This document shows, piece after piece, positions 1-8,822 of a stretch of DNA of 64,000 nt (position 1 is the first letter of the stretch; every line of letters starts with the position of its first letter). Under the pieces are notes generated by a model. It made no database searches. It saw only the letters and a program-made list of their open reading frames with translations, and was not told where the DNA came from. The translations under genes and the position numbers were made by a program. The stretch is taken from contig NZ_UETR01000005.1 of NCBI RefSeq assembly GCF_900491745.1, forward strand, positions 325,282 through 389,281, given 5' to 3'. The DNA comes from Amarolinea aalborgensis. GTDB taxonomy: Bacteria > Chloroflexota > Anaerolineae > SSC4 > Amarolineaceae.

Positions 1-690
1 GTCCAATACTACAGTGTGATAAAGCGCATTTTCCAAGAACAAGGCCACATCGGTCGTACCGCCCCCGATATCGGCCACCACCACACCCATGTCACGCTCG
101 GCGGCCGTCAGCACCGCTTCGCCAGCCGCCAACGGGCCTAGAACGAGTTCATCCACTTCGATGTCGTGCGCGGTGACGCAGCTGACCAGGTTGGCAATGG
201 ACGAGGCGGCGCCTGTAATCAGATGGGCGTCCACCTCCAAGCGAAATCCATGCATTCCGATCGGGTCGCGAATGCCCTGCTGCTCATCCACCGTCCACGA
301 ACGGGCCAGGGTGTGGATGATTTCGCGATTGTGCGGAATGGGCACGGCCCGCGCGGCGTCCAGCGCGCGGCTGATATCCTCCTGACCGATGCCGCGTTGC
401 CCTCGACTGACAGGCGCCACGCCCCGGCTGCTCAGTGACGCAATATGGCTGCCAGCAACGCTGACAAATGCGCTGCCGATGGAGTGTCCCGCGGCAGCTT
501 CGGCCTGCTCCACAGCTTGACCGATCGCCGCGGTGGCCTCGCTGATATTGACAACAACGCCGCGGCGCAATCCACGCGACGGCGCCTGACCCACGGCGAC
601 AATATGAATCGCATCGTCGCTAGTCAGTTCGCCGATCAAAACGCAGACTTTGGTCGTGCCGACATCAATGCCGGCAATCAAATTGCTCAA
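1..690 (-). CDS. ftsA: FtsA, cell division actin-like ATPase (partial, C-terminus cut by window edge)
   Basis: The visible 230 codons give an actin/HSP70-fold ATPase: an N-terminal phosphate-binding strand reads IAGIDVGTTKVCVLIGE and the second phosphate loop reads VVADIGGGTTDVALF near the truncated end. The SHS2-like 1C region lies between them. FtsA tethers FtsZ filaments to the membrane at the division site. The start is TTG at 690, five bases after an AAGGAG ribosome site; a second TTG three bases upstream sits too close to that site. It begins 24 bases after the ftsQ stop as the last dcw gene in view; ftsZ would be expected just outside the window. Confidence 0.93.
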   Translation of the reverse strand, partial: MSNLIAGIDVGTTKVCVLIGELTSDDAIHIVAVGQAPSRGLRRGVVVNISEATAAIGQAVEQAEAAAGHSIGSAFVSVAGSHIASLSSRGVAPVSRGQRGIGQEDISRALDAARAVPIPHNREIIHTLARSWTVDEQQGIRDPIGMHGFRLEVDAHLITGAASSIANLVSCVTAHDIEVDELVLGPLAAGEAVLTAAERDMGVVVADIGGGTTDVALFLENALYHTVVLD

Positions 691-714
691 CAAAACTCCT
701 TATCAAACGGGTGC

Positions 715-1581
715 TCAGCGCACAAAGGGCCGCTCAGCCACGCGTAGATCAATGAGCGTTGGCGTGCGCCCGAAATCTTTCCATTGACGTTGAATGGCCT
801 GCAAGACAGCCACCTTGCGATCAAGATCGCCCTTCATCCCGAAAATGACGCTGACGCCATCCACGGTGCGAAAATTCAGGCCGCTTTGTGCATCATAATT
901 AAAGGTCTGTGTCCCCGGCAAAAGCGTCCCCAGGCTCAACAGCGCCTGCACCACGGCCGGCTGCATCTTCACGACAGGCACCCCACCCGGGCCAATGGGC
1001 GGCGGTTGATCGTTGGGTTGCGCCACCATCGCGGCCTGCTGCAAGTCCACCAGGTGAACCAACGCCTCAGACGGCGACTTGGGCAGCGGCGGCAGCGCAA
1101 TCCCCTGATCGTCCACCCAGGCTCGCCCCTGGCTTGTCTCCCAGGCAATGCGCGGGCGTCGCTCCGTGATCGCGAGATGCACCTGGTTGGGCAGCTGCAG
1201 CCGGACACGAGCGTCCGTCACGTAGGGCATCTGGTGCAGCACCCGAGCCGCAATCGCCTGCTCATCGAGCCAAAAAACATTGAAGCCTTCGACGCCAGCC
1301 GCGGCGTAGATTTCATCTGGGTTGAGCAGCGACGTGCCCTGGATATCCGCGCCATACACATAAAAAGTGTCAAGGCTCATCGCCATGTACAGCAGCCCCA
1401 CCAACACCCCGACAAGCAGGAAAGCCGGCCATTTTTGCAAATGCCAACCGGTGCCGCGTAAGACCTCTCGCTGCACCCGCACCGGGCCAACGCCAACGCT
1501 CGCGCGATAGCTGCGTCGGCGGCGTGTACGAGCTGCGGGCGCCGCGGATTGACGGCGTCGGGAAGTTTTGTTGCCAGGCAT
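715..1581 (-). CDS. ftsQ: FtsQ/DivIB-family cell division protein
   Basis: 288 aa bitopic protein. A basic cytoplasmic tail of about 50 residues (many Arg) is followed by one membrane segment (WPAFLLVGVLVGLLYMAM), then a POTRA-type domain starting at FYVYGADIQG and an FtsQ beta domain ending in LIDLRVAERPFVR. FtsQ bridges early and late divisome proteins outside the membrane. A low-complexity Pro/Gly loop (PNDQPPPIGPGGVP) interrupts the beta domain. It sits between ddl and ftsA, the classical position. Family assignment is from domain layout and context. Confidence 0.9.
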   Translation of the reverse strand: MPGNKTSRRRQSAAPAARTRRRRSYRASVGVGPVRVQREVLRGTGWHLQKWPAFLLVGVLVGLLYMAMSLDTFYVYGADIQGTSLLNPDEIYAAAGVEGFNVFWLDEQAIAARVLHQMPYVTDARVRLQLPNQVHLAITERRPRIAWETSQGRAWVDDQGIALPPLPKSPSEALVHLVDLQQAAMVAQPNDQPPPIGPGGVPVVKMQPAVVQALLSLGTLLPGTQTFNYDAQSGLNFRTVDGVSVIFGMKGDLDRKVAVLQAIQRQWKDFGRTPTLIDLRVAERPFVR

Positions 1582-1601
1582 GATTCCTCAGCCAAAATCC
1601 C

Positions 1602-2735
1602 CTAGCGGGTTGTCACATTGCGCTGCCTGTCAGCGTGGCGCGCGAGCGCCAGCTCAAGCAGACGCTCAATCAACTCACGGTAGGTCAATCCACTGGCTTC
1701 CCACAGCTTGGGGTACATGCTGATGCTGGTGAATCCAGGCATGGTGTTGAGTTCGTTAATGAACAGGCGGTTAGTGCCGCGCTCCAAGAGCAAGTCGACG
1801 CGTGCCAGGCCAGCGCCGTCCAACGCCAGGTAAGCCGCGCGCGCCAGGTCCTGCGCCTCTTGCTGCAGGGCTGGCGGCATCGGCGCGGGAATGAGCAGCT
1901 GCGAGTTATCGAGCAAGTACTTGGCCGCATAGTCATAGAACTCATTGCCCGGCACCACCTCGCCTGGCATGCTGACCACGGGATCGTCGTTGCCGAGCAC
2001 ACTCAATTCAATCTCACGCGCGTCCAGGCCCTGCTCGACCACCAGTTTGCGGTCATAACGCGCGGCGATGGTCAATCCCTCTGCCAGGCCAGCGCGGTCA
2101 TGCACCTTGCTAATACCCACGCTGGAACCCATGTTCGCCGGTTTGACGAACATCGGATAGGGCAGTTGCGCTTCCAACCAGGCGAGCACGGCCTCTGGTT
2201 CTCGCTCCCAGCGCTGGCGCAGAAGGCCAACGTAAGGCGCCTGCGGCAGATTGTGAGCAGCCAGCACGGCTTTGCACATCAGTTTGTCCATCCCCACCGC
2301 TGAGGCCAGCACGCCGCAGCCCACGTAGGGGATGTTCACCAGATCAAGCAGGCCTTGCACCGTGCCGTCTTCGCCCATCGGCCCGTGCAGCACCGGGAAA
2401 ATAATATCAACCTGCGGCGCAATCGGCGAGGGCGCGCCAGCGGCCAACTCCAGCGCGGTTTCGCCCGCCAAGAAGGCGAAGTCCACACGCTGCGCTGCGT
2501 CGCTAAGCGTCAACTGCTCGGGCGACAGCGGGCTGGCGTATTCGCCGGCGGTCAATTGCAGCATCGGGTCGCCGCCCAGCAGCCAATGCCCATCCCGGTC
2601 AATGCCGATCGGCACCACATCGAAGCGAGATTGGTCAATGGCAGCCATCACCGAACGCGCCGAAACAAGCGAGACATCGTGCTCGCTTGATTTACCGCCA
2701 AATAACACCCCAATCCGCAGCTTGTGCTTACTCAT
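1602..2735 (-). CDS. ddl: D-alanine--D-alanine ligase
   Basis: 377 aa ATP-grasp enzyme that joins two D-alanines for the peptidoglycan stem peptide in the cytosol. Landmarks: GVLFGGKSSEHDVSL at the N-terminus, HGPMGEDGTVQGLL, the ATP-binding stretch FVKPANMGSSVGISK, and the metal-binding INELNTMPGFT. The omega-loop motif EFYDYAAKY carries Tyr where D-lactate ligases usually have Phe, so the product should be D-Ala-D-Ala, implying normal glycopeptide sensitivity. It lies between murB and ftsQ; 77 bases separate it from murB upstream. Length is normal for the family. Confidence 0.95.
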   Translation of the reverse strand: MSKHKLRIGVLFGGKSSEHDVSLVSARSVMAAIDQSRFDVVPIGIDRDGHWLLGGDPMLQLTAGEYASPLSPEQLTLSDAAQRVDFAFLAGETALELAAGAPSPIAPQVDIIFPVLHGPMGEDGTVQGLLDLVNIPYVGCGVLASAVGMDKLMCKAVLAAHNLPQAPYVGLLRQRWEREPEAVLAWLEAQLPYPMFVKPANMGSSVGISKVHDRAGLAEGLTIAARYDRKLVVEQGLDAREIELSVLGNDDPVVSMPGEVVPGNEFYDYAAKYLLDNSQLLIPAPMPPALQQEAQDLARAAYLALDGAGLARVDLLLERGTNRLFINELNTMPGFTSISMYPKLWEASGLTYRELIERLLELALARHADRQRNVTTR

Positions 2736-2812
2736 GACTCCTCACCAGGCAAACCCTCGCGTTCATCCCTACGCATGACGGCTTCGCGCCCCGATTCCTG
2801 CAGCCGCGCCTA

Positions 2813-3790
2813 TCACCGGACCGCCACGGCAGCGTCGCCAAACTCACCCACGAACAAAATCTCCGGCTGCAGGGTCACTCCAAACTGTGCTTGTACGCGT
2901 TGGCGGGCCAACTCGATCGCAGCTTTCACATCGGTCGCCTGCCCTGCGCCCAAATTAACAATGAAATTGGCATGAACCGGGCTGAACTGAACACTGCCTA
3001 CCGTCACACCCTTCAGGCCAACCGCCTCGATCAAGCGTCCCGCATAGTCTCCCGGCGGATTCTGAAAGATGGAGCCGGCGCTGGCCTCGATGGGCTGCGT
3101 GGCCCGCCGATGGGCGAGAAAGCGGGCGGCACGAGCTTCCAACTCGTCGCGGTTGGCCGCCTGCAAACGGAACGTGGCTGACAAGACCACCGCGCCCCGG
3201 GTTTGGTTGTCGGTCGGCCGCTTGAGTCGGCTGAAGCGATAGGCATAGGCAAAGTCGGAAGCGGGCCACGCCGCCAACACGCCCTCGCCATCAAGCACCT
3301 GGGCTGAGAGCAAGTTGTCGGCAATGCAGCCGCCATGTGCGCCCGCATTACCAACCACCGCCCCGCCAACCGTTCCCGGTACGCTGACCGCCCACTCCAG
3401 TCCGGCCAATCCATGATGAATGGCGCGCCGGGCCAAACCAGCTAACGAGGCGCCGCTTTCCGCCGTGACCAGGTCGTCATCGGTCAGGGTAATCTGCCGG
3501 CAGTGGTTGAGAATCACCAGGCCGCGCACGCCGGCATCACTGATCAGCACGTTGCTGCCGCCGCCGAGCAGGAAAACTGCAATGCCAGCCTCACGCGCCA
3601 GGTTGATCACCTGCGTCAGGTCGCTCAGCCGCTGCGCCACAACCAGAAGGTCGGTCGGCCCGCCGATCTTAAATGTCGTGTAGCCGGCAAGCGGGACATC
3701 AAACGAGATGACGAAGCCGGCCGCCTGGGCCTGAGCCACAAAATGGCGCCTGGCGTCGGTTTCGTTTTTTGCTTGTAGTTCAAAAATCAT
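2813..3790 (-). CDS. murB: UDP-N-acetylmuramate dehydrogenase MurB
   Basis: 325 aa FAD enzyme that reduces UDP-GlcNAc-enolpyruvate to UDP-MurNAc. Visible are the FAD-binding GGGSNVLISD and GTVGGAVVGNAGAHGG, the YRFSRL arginine motif, the catalytic-serine motif AGSIFQNP and the C-terminal glutamate in LQPEILFVG. The short loop after AGSIFQNP is typical of the type II (Gram-positive-like) form. I chose the ATG at 3790; a TTG at 3817 would add nine residues and start two bases after the murC stop. Encoded between murC and ddl. Confidence 0.93.
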   Translation of the reverse strand: MIFELQAKNETDARRHFVAQAQAAGFVISFDVPLAGYTTFKIGGPTDLLVVAQRLSDLTQVINLAREAGIAVFLLGGGSNVLISDAGVRGLVILNHCRQITLTDDDLVTAESGASLAGLARRAIHHGLAGLEWAVSVPGTVGGAVVGNAGAHGGCIADNLLSAQVLDGEGVLAAWPASDFAYAYRFSRLKRPTDNQTRGAVVLSATFRLQAANRDELEARAARFLAHRRATQPIEASAGSIFQNPPGDYAGRLIEAVGLKGVTVGSVQFSPVHANFIVNLGAGQATDVKAAIELARQRVQAQFGVTLQPEILFVGEFGDAAVAVR

Positions 3791-3818
3791 TTTACACCAA
3801 GATGGCAAAAAAGCCAAC

Positions 3819-5291
3819 TTATTCCTGTCTGGAAATGGCCGGCGCTACGGAGGATATCGGCGTCGAAACCTCTGTGACTATGCGCAAAACTATGTCTCCC
3901 ACCCGATATCCATCGCCGGCGCCCAGGGTCAGAAGCAAATCTCCTGGCTGTAGCTCGTTTGCCAGGATGGCGGCTGCGCTTTCCAGGCTGGCGACGTAGC
4001 GCACCGACGGATGCTCGATGGCCGCCGCCAGCGCCGCGCCGCTCACGCCGAGGGTGTCCGTTTCCCTGGCTGCGAAAATATCGGCAACGAGCACCTGGTC
4101 CGCGGCGTCGAACGCGTGACAAAATGCATCCCACAACGCCAGCGTGCGGCTGTAAGTGTGGGGTTGAAAAAAAGCCCACACGCGGCCGCTGCCGGCCAAA
4201 TCACGCGCGGCCGCCAAAGTAGCCCGAATTTCGGTCGGGTGATGAGCATAGTCATCGAATACGCGAATGCCTGCGATCTCGCCTTTGGCCTCGAAACGAC
4301 GGCCTGCGCCCTGATACGCGGCCAATTGAGCCACGGCGACATCAGGCTGCACGCCGACGCGCTGACAGGCAGCCAACGCGGCCAGGGCATTGCGCACATT
4401 GTGCACGCCCGGAACTTGCAAACGTAATGTTCCGATGCGGTCTGACCCTTGCCACACCTCGGCCTGGCTGCCGCCGTTCGCGGTGAACACCACTCGCTTT
4501 GCGTGTAGTAAAAGGTCTGACGCCAAACCATAACACGCCACCTGCGCGCCGTCTGCCTCCCGCCGCGCGGCCAGCCGCTGCGCCCCCGGATCATCACCGC
4601 AGGCCACCAGCCAACCGCCTGGACGCACCTGACCGGCAAAACGAGCAAAGGCCTCCTCGAAAAGAGCCGCCGTGGGATAACAGTCGGGGTGATCCCATTC
4701 TACATTGGTGACCACCGCCACGGTTGGGTGCAAGCCCCAAAACATGCGGTCATACTCATCAGCCTCGATGACAAAGATCTGCCCCGCGCCGGCCGCGGCG
4801 TTGACCCCCAAGTTGCGCACATATCCCCCGACGATGAAACCCGGCTGCATCCCTGCGCCGTCCAGGATCGTCGCCGCCATGCCGGTGGTGGTGGTTTTGC
4901 CGTGCGTACCGGCGACCGCGATCAGCGTCTGCTCGTACAGCAGTGGCCCTAGGAAGTCCTGGCGCTTGACGACCGGGACGCCGGCCGCCTGCGCCGCGGT
5001 CACCTCAGGATTATCGGCCGGCACCGCCGAGGAGATCAAGACCAGATCCGCGCCCGCCACTTGCGCCGCGGCGTGCCCCACGAATGCCGCCGCGCCCAGG
5101 CTGCGCAGCTCGGCCAGGGTCGCGCTCTCCTGCCGGTCCGAACCGGACACACGAAATCCCCGTTGTAAAAGAACGCGGGCAATGGCCGCAAGACCGCTGC
5201 CTCCGATGCCCACCAGGTGAATCTGGGGACGGTAGCCGCGCGGCGGTTGTCCCAGCCATGCGCGCCACGCGCGCCGGTCAATCGTTTGCAT
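3819..5291 (-). CDS. murC: UDP-N-acetylmuramate--L-alanine ligase MurC
   Basis: 490 aa Mur ligase adding L-Ala to UDP-MurNAc. Motifs: N-terminal Rossmann loop LVGIGGSGLAAIARVL, the P-loop GTHGKTTTTGM, VIEADEYDRMF, NVEWDHPD, and the C-terminal DDYAHHPTEI and FQPHTYSRT. The ATG at 5291 follows AGGG at five-base spacing; a GTG two codons upstream is less well placed. It directly follows the two CvpA-like membrane genes. Confidence 0.96.
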   Translation of the reverse strand: MQTIDRRAWRAWLGQPPRGYRPQIHLVGIGGSGLAAIARVLLQRGFRVSGSDRQESATLAELRSLGAAAFVGHAAAQVAGADLVLISSAVPADNPEVTAAQAAGVPVVKRQDFLGPLLYEQTLIAVAGTHGKTTTTGMAATILDGAGMQPGFIVGGYVRNLGVNAAAGAGQIFVIEADEYDRMFWGLHPTVAVVTNVEWDHPDCYPTAALFEEAFARFAGQVRPGGWLVACGDDPGAQRLAARREADGAQVACYGLASDLLLHAKRVVFTANGGSQAEVWQGSDRIGTLRLQVPGVHNVRNALAALAACQRVGVQPDVAVAQLAAYQGAGRRFEAKGEIAGIRVFDDYAHHPTEIRATLAAARDLAGSGRVWAFFQPHTYSRTLALWDAFCHAFDAADQVLVADIFAARETDTLGVSGAALAAAIEHPSVRYVASLESAAAILANELQPGDLLLTLGAGDGYRVGDIVLRIVTEVSTPISSVAPAISRQE

Positions 5292-5298
5292 TCGCACC

Positions 5299-5817
5299 CT
5301 ACTTACGCACGCGCATGATGATCAGAAAAAGAAGCAGCGCCACCAGGGCCGTGACCGGCAGCGTCGGCGGTAGATACTTAGGCGCCCCCTTAGCGAACTC
5401 AGATAATTTCGTGGCATCGAGCAGGCTCTGGGGCAGTGGATACTTGTTGATCGCCATGTAATACCATAAGGTCCCTGCCACCAGGATGCCGTTGAGCAGA
5501 CCGAACACGATATTGAAAAACAGCCCTGAGCTGCCGCGCCGCGGTTGGCCTTTGAAAACCAGGGTTTCACCGGCATAGCCGGCGTACACAATCATGATGA
5601 AGATAAACTGAAAGGCGATCATCAGGACCACGTTCTGGCTATCGCCGCGAAAAACGGCCGTGATCGCGACTGTAAGCGGCTTTTCCATCAGCTTGAGAGC
5701 CACCAACGCAGCCAGAATCAGCGCCGTGGAACCTAACTCCTTCTGATAGCCGCGCGCCATGCTGATCATCACGAAGATAATCACCACGACGCCCCACAGC
5801 ACTTCTATCGGTCCCAT
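5299..5817 (-). CDS. Small membrane protein, CvpA-like, copy 2
   Basis: 172 aa with about four to five predicted membrane segments and a short basic tail (MRVRK). The early motif SMARGYQKELG, a Gly-Tyr/Arg stretch followed by a Glu inside a membrane hairpin, recalls the CvpA (colicin V production) family. The neighbouring gene has the same layout (GYRRGAAREG), so the pair look like diverged paralogues. They lie between murG and murC, co-directional with tight spacing. Function unknown; the position suggests a role linked to envelope growth, which is inference only. Confidence 0.6.
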   Translation of the reverse strand: MGPIEVLWGVVVIIFVMISMARGYQKELGSTALILAALVALKLMEKPLTVAITAVFRGDSQNVVLMIAFQFIFIMIVYAGYAGETLVFKGQPRRGSSGLFFNIVFGLLNGILVAGTLWYYMAINKYPLPQSLLDATKLSEFAKGAPKYLPPTLPVTALVALLLFLIIMRVRK

Positions 5818-5829
5818 TGATTGCTATCC

Positions 5830-6471
5830 TCAGCGCAGCTCATTCACCGCCCAGTACATCAGGAACGCCACCAACAGGACGATGGCGGTCATCAGGTTGT
5901 CCGACGTGAACGTCACGCCAATGCTGCTCGCCACCACACGAAAGGTTTCGGCCGCCTGTCGGGTCAGTTCCTGGCCGTTGACGATCTGCTGGGGCGCAGG
6001 CACCGCTTTTGGCAGGTTTGGCAACAACACCAGGCCCAGGATATAGGCATTGACAAGTCCCAGGACCGCGCCGCCGGTCGAAGGGGGACTAATACCCTTG
6101 AAAAAAGAAAGCCCGCCAATTCGATACGCAATGAAGACGCCGATTAGAAAAATGATAAAGATCACCGCTTCTTGCTGCTTCAGCGGAACCAAGCGCCAGT
6201 TTGCCAGGCTCTCCGCATTCATCCCAGGATCAGGCCTATTCAGGATAGCGACCTGCAGCTGAGACCAAAGCTGCCTCAGCTCCTGGCCGACCACATTGAG
6301 TGCATCTATGAAGCCGTTGCCAATCGTTGTGAAAATCAGCAAAGAAGAAAAGCCCAGGATGAGCAAAGTCGCGCCTTCACGGGCCGCGCCGCGGCGATAG
6401 CCGACAGCCATGGCGACGACCACTAAAAAGACGGTGACCAAAGCAATCCGCACGCCCTGAGTGTCAGTCAT
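5830..6471 (-). CDS. Small membrane protein, CvpA-like, copy 1
   Basis: 213 aa, about four to five hydrophobic segments, with GYRRGAAREGATLLILG near the N-terminus resembling the CvpA signature. A polar extracytoplasmic loop of about 60 residues (from NVVGQELRQLW to PLKQQEAV) separates the second and third segments. The start overlaps the murG stop by eight bases, suggesting translational coupling to murG. The downstream gene at 5299 looks like its paralogue. Function unknown. Confidence 0.6.
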   Translation of the reverse strand: MTDTQGVRIALVTVFLVVVAMAVGYRRGAAREGATLLILGFSSLLIFTTIGNGFIDALNVVGQELRQLWSQLQVAILNRPDPGMNAESLANWRLVPLKQQEAVIFIIFLIGVFIAYRIGGLSFFKGISPPSTGGAVLGLVNAYILGLVLLPNLPKAVPAPQQIVNGQELTRQAAETFRVVASSIGVTFTSDNLMTAIVLLVAFLMYWAVNELR

Positions 6472-7702
6472 ACGATGCTCCCAAGCTCAGCAGCTCATCC
6501 ACGATCGCCTCTGCGGCCTGCGGTCGCGCCAGGGCGGCCGCCTGCTGCGCCATCCCCTTCAGGCGCTGACGATCACGCAGCAGATCGAGCGCCAATGGTG
6601 CGAGTCGGGCGCCCAACTCGTCGTCGCGCAGCTTGAGCGCCGCGCCGCGCTGCACCAGGTAGTCGGCGTTGGCATCCTGATGCTGACCGGCGTACGGGTA
6701 AGGCGCCAGGATGGACGGCAGCCCAAGCAGCGGGAACTCGCCCAACGTCGAAGCGCCTGCGCGGGCCACGACCAAATCGGCGGCGGCTAAGGCCAGCGCC
6801 ATATCATCGTGCAAATAGGCAAAGGCGTGATAGCGCCCACGCCGATCGGCCGGCAGCGCCGTCGCCCCGGCCGCGGCCAGCGGCCAATCGAGCGCGCCGC
6901 TGATGTGAATGACCTGCGTGTGTGCGATGAGCGCAGGCAGCGCGGCCAGCAGCGCCTGGTTGATGCTGTGCGCGCCCCGGCTGCCCCCAAAAACCAGCAG
7001 GGTGGGCGTCGCCGGATCGAGGCCAAAATGGGCGCGGGCCGCATCTCGATTCGTCGCCGCGGTGTGCAGTTCCTGGCGCACCGGGTAGCCTGTAACCACA
7101 GCCTTGCCGGGAAACCACGACGCGACCTCTGGAAATGACACCGCCACCCGGTCAGCCAGGCGGCTCAGGACTCGAATCGCCAGGCCCGGCGTCAGGTCCG
7201 GCAGATAGATCAAAATCGGCGTCCCCATCCGGTAGGCGGCCCAAACAACCGGCGAGCACACATAGCCGCCGGTGACAAAACAAACCTGCGGTCGAAATTC
7301 GCGCAGGATCGCCGCGCTTTGCCGCACGCCGTGCGCCATGCGCAGCAAGTTGCGCGCCGCCGTCCACGGCGCCCGCCCCCGCAGTTGGCCGGTGGCAATG
7401 GCCCGGTACGGCAGGCCCGCCCGCGCGGCCAATTCAACCTCAACGCCATCCTCACTGCCGACGTACAGGACGGCGGCCGCGTCCAAAGAACCGTGCGCGG
7501 GTTGAGCTGGCAAGCTGGCGACGAGGGGCCGCCCGTCCCCGGCTGGGCGCAGACCGGCTGCTGATGGCCGCGCCGCGTGGGCTGGGTCGCGGGATGTGGC
7601 GTCCGCCGGCGCGGCGCCGAGCCGTGCTTGCAGCGCCTGGCAAACGGCGAGGGCTGGATAGACGTGCCCGCCCGTACCCCCGCCAGAAATCAAAACGCGC
7701 AT
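6464..7702 (-). CDS. murG: MurG, lipid II synthase, with an N-terminal low-complexity insertion
   Basis: 412 aa GT-B glycosyltransferase that adds GlcNAc to lipid I on the inner face of the membrane. Motifs: GGGTGGHVYPALAV at the N-terminus, FVTGGYVCSPVV, GGSRGAHSINQALL and RAGASTLGEFPLLG. About 50 extra residues rich in Ala, Pro and Arg (from ARLGAAPADATSR to QPAHGSLDAA) split the first beta strands, making it longer than the usual 350-370 aa. The insertion is encoded exactly where the ftsW reading frame runs on (7452-7702). Confidence 0.93.
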   Translation of the reverse strand: MRVLISGGGTGGHVYPALAVCQALQARLGAAPADATSRDPAHAARPSAAGLRPAGDGRPLVASLPAQPAHGSLDAAAVLYVGSEDGVEVELAARAGLPYRAIATGQLRGRAPWTAARNLLRMAHGVRQSAAILREFRPQVCFVTGGYVCSPVVWAAYRMGTPILIYLPDLTPGLAIRVLSRLADRVAVSFPEVASWFPGKAVVTGYPVRQELHTAATNRDAARAHFGLDPATPTLLVFGGSRGAHSINQALLAALPALIAHTQVIHISGALDWPLAAAGATALPADRRGRYHAFAYLHDDMALALAAADLVVARAGASTLGEFPLLGLPSILAPYPYAGQHQDANADYLVQRGAALKLRDDELGARLAPLALDLLRDRQRLKGMAQQAAALARPQAAEAIVDELLSLGASYD

Positions 7703-8822
7703 TGGCTAGTACTCCGTTTGTTTGTGAGCGCCCCGTACTGTGCGCGACGGACATCAACATCCCGATGGCCGCCATGTTGATGACGAGGGATGAACCGCCA
7801 TAACTGACAAAAGGCAGCGTCACACCTGTGAGCGGCCCCAAGCCTGTGGCTGCGGCCACGTGAACGATGGCCTGGTAGACGAGCCAAATGGTAATGCCGA
7901 AAGCGAGCAGAAAGCCAAAGCCGTCGGTCGCCCGCGAGGCAATGCGCAGTCCGCGGAAGGTCAGCCCCAGGTAGAGCGCCACGACAAACAGGGTTCCTGG
8001 CAAGCCGAATTCCTCGCCAATGACTGACACGATGCCATCGGTCCAGGGGAGAGGCATATTGGTTTTGAGGTCGCCATTGCCAAGGCCGCGCCCCAGCAGG
8101 CCGCCATTTTTGAACGCATTGCCGAACTGCTGAACCTGTTCATTGTTCGCCTGGCTCGGATCGCCGCCGGCCGTAATCATCTGCTCGATACGATCCCGCG
8201 CATGCGGATAGCGGGTGAAGAGCAGGCCGCAGGTGAGCAGGAAGACGGCCACGCAAACGGCCACCTGCCGCGGCGTTGCCCCCGCGATGAAGAACATCGT
8301 CATCGCGGTGGCTGTCACCAGGATCGCGGTGCTCAAATTTGGCTCCAGCACGATCAATCCGGCCACGATGCCCAAGACAACGCTAAATGGAAGCAGGCCA
8401 TAGGAGATCAGTTTGATTTTTTCGCCCTTGCTCGTGAGCCAGGCCGAGGCGTAGATCACCATGATGAGCTTGGCCGCTTCACCAGGCTGAATGGAGCCGC
8501 CGGCCAGGGTGCGTCTGGCGCCATAGATCTCCTCGCCAAAGAGGAGCACGGCCACCAACAGAACCAGGATGAGGCCGAGCAGCGGCGTCGCATAGCGTTC
8601 GAGCAGGCGGTAATTCAGCAGCGCACAGGCCAACATGGCAACGACGCCAGCCACAATCCACTGCAGTTGGCGCTGCGCAAAATAGGTCGGCGACAGGTCG
8701 AAACGCATGACGGCCTGCTGATAGCTGGAGCTGAAGATCATGATGAAACCGATGCCGATCAAGGTTGCGGTGAGCGTCAGCAGTCCGTAATCGAGCAGGG
8801 CGACGTTTTTGGCTGCCTTCAT
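7452..8822 (-). CDS. ftsW: FtsW/RodA-family SEDS glycosyltransferase with a C-terminal extension overlapping murG
   Basis: 456 aa polytopic SEDS protein that polymerises lipid II at the septum with its partner PBP. About ten membrane segments; the conserved LEPNLSTAIL and LPFVSYGGSSLV motifs are present. The recognisable protein ends near residue 375 (FDFWRGYGRA). The frame then stays open for about 80 Arg/Ala/Ser-rich residues inside the murG coding region, in another frame. The first stop in frame is at 7452, so the overlap with murG is 251 bases. The start overlaps the murD stop as ATGA. Confidence 0.9.
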   Translation of the reverse strand: MKAAKNVALLDYGLLTLTATLIGIGFIMIFSSSYQQAVMRFDLSPTYFAQRQLQWIVAGVVAMLACALLNYRLLERYATPLLGLILVLLVAVLLFGEEIYGARRTLAGGSIQPGEAAKLIMVIYASAWLTSKGEKIKLISYGLLPFSVVLGIVAGLIVLEPNLSTAILVTATAMTMFFIAGATPRQVAVCVAVFLLTCGLLFTRYPHARDRIEQMITAGGDPSQANNEQVQQFGNAFKNGGLLGRGLGNGDLKTNMPLPWTDGIVSVIGEEFGLPGTLFVVALYLGLTFRGLRIASRATDGFGFLLAFGITIWLVYQAIVHVAAATGLGPLTGVTLPFVSYGGSSLVINMAAIGMLMSVAHSTGRSQTNGVLANARFDFWRGYGRARLSSPRRLPGAASTARRRAGGRHIPRPSPRGAAISSRSAPSRGRAAPRRQLASSTRARFFGRGRRPVRRQ

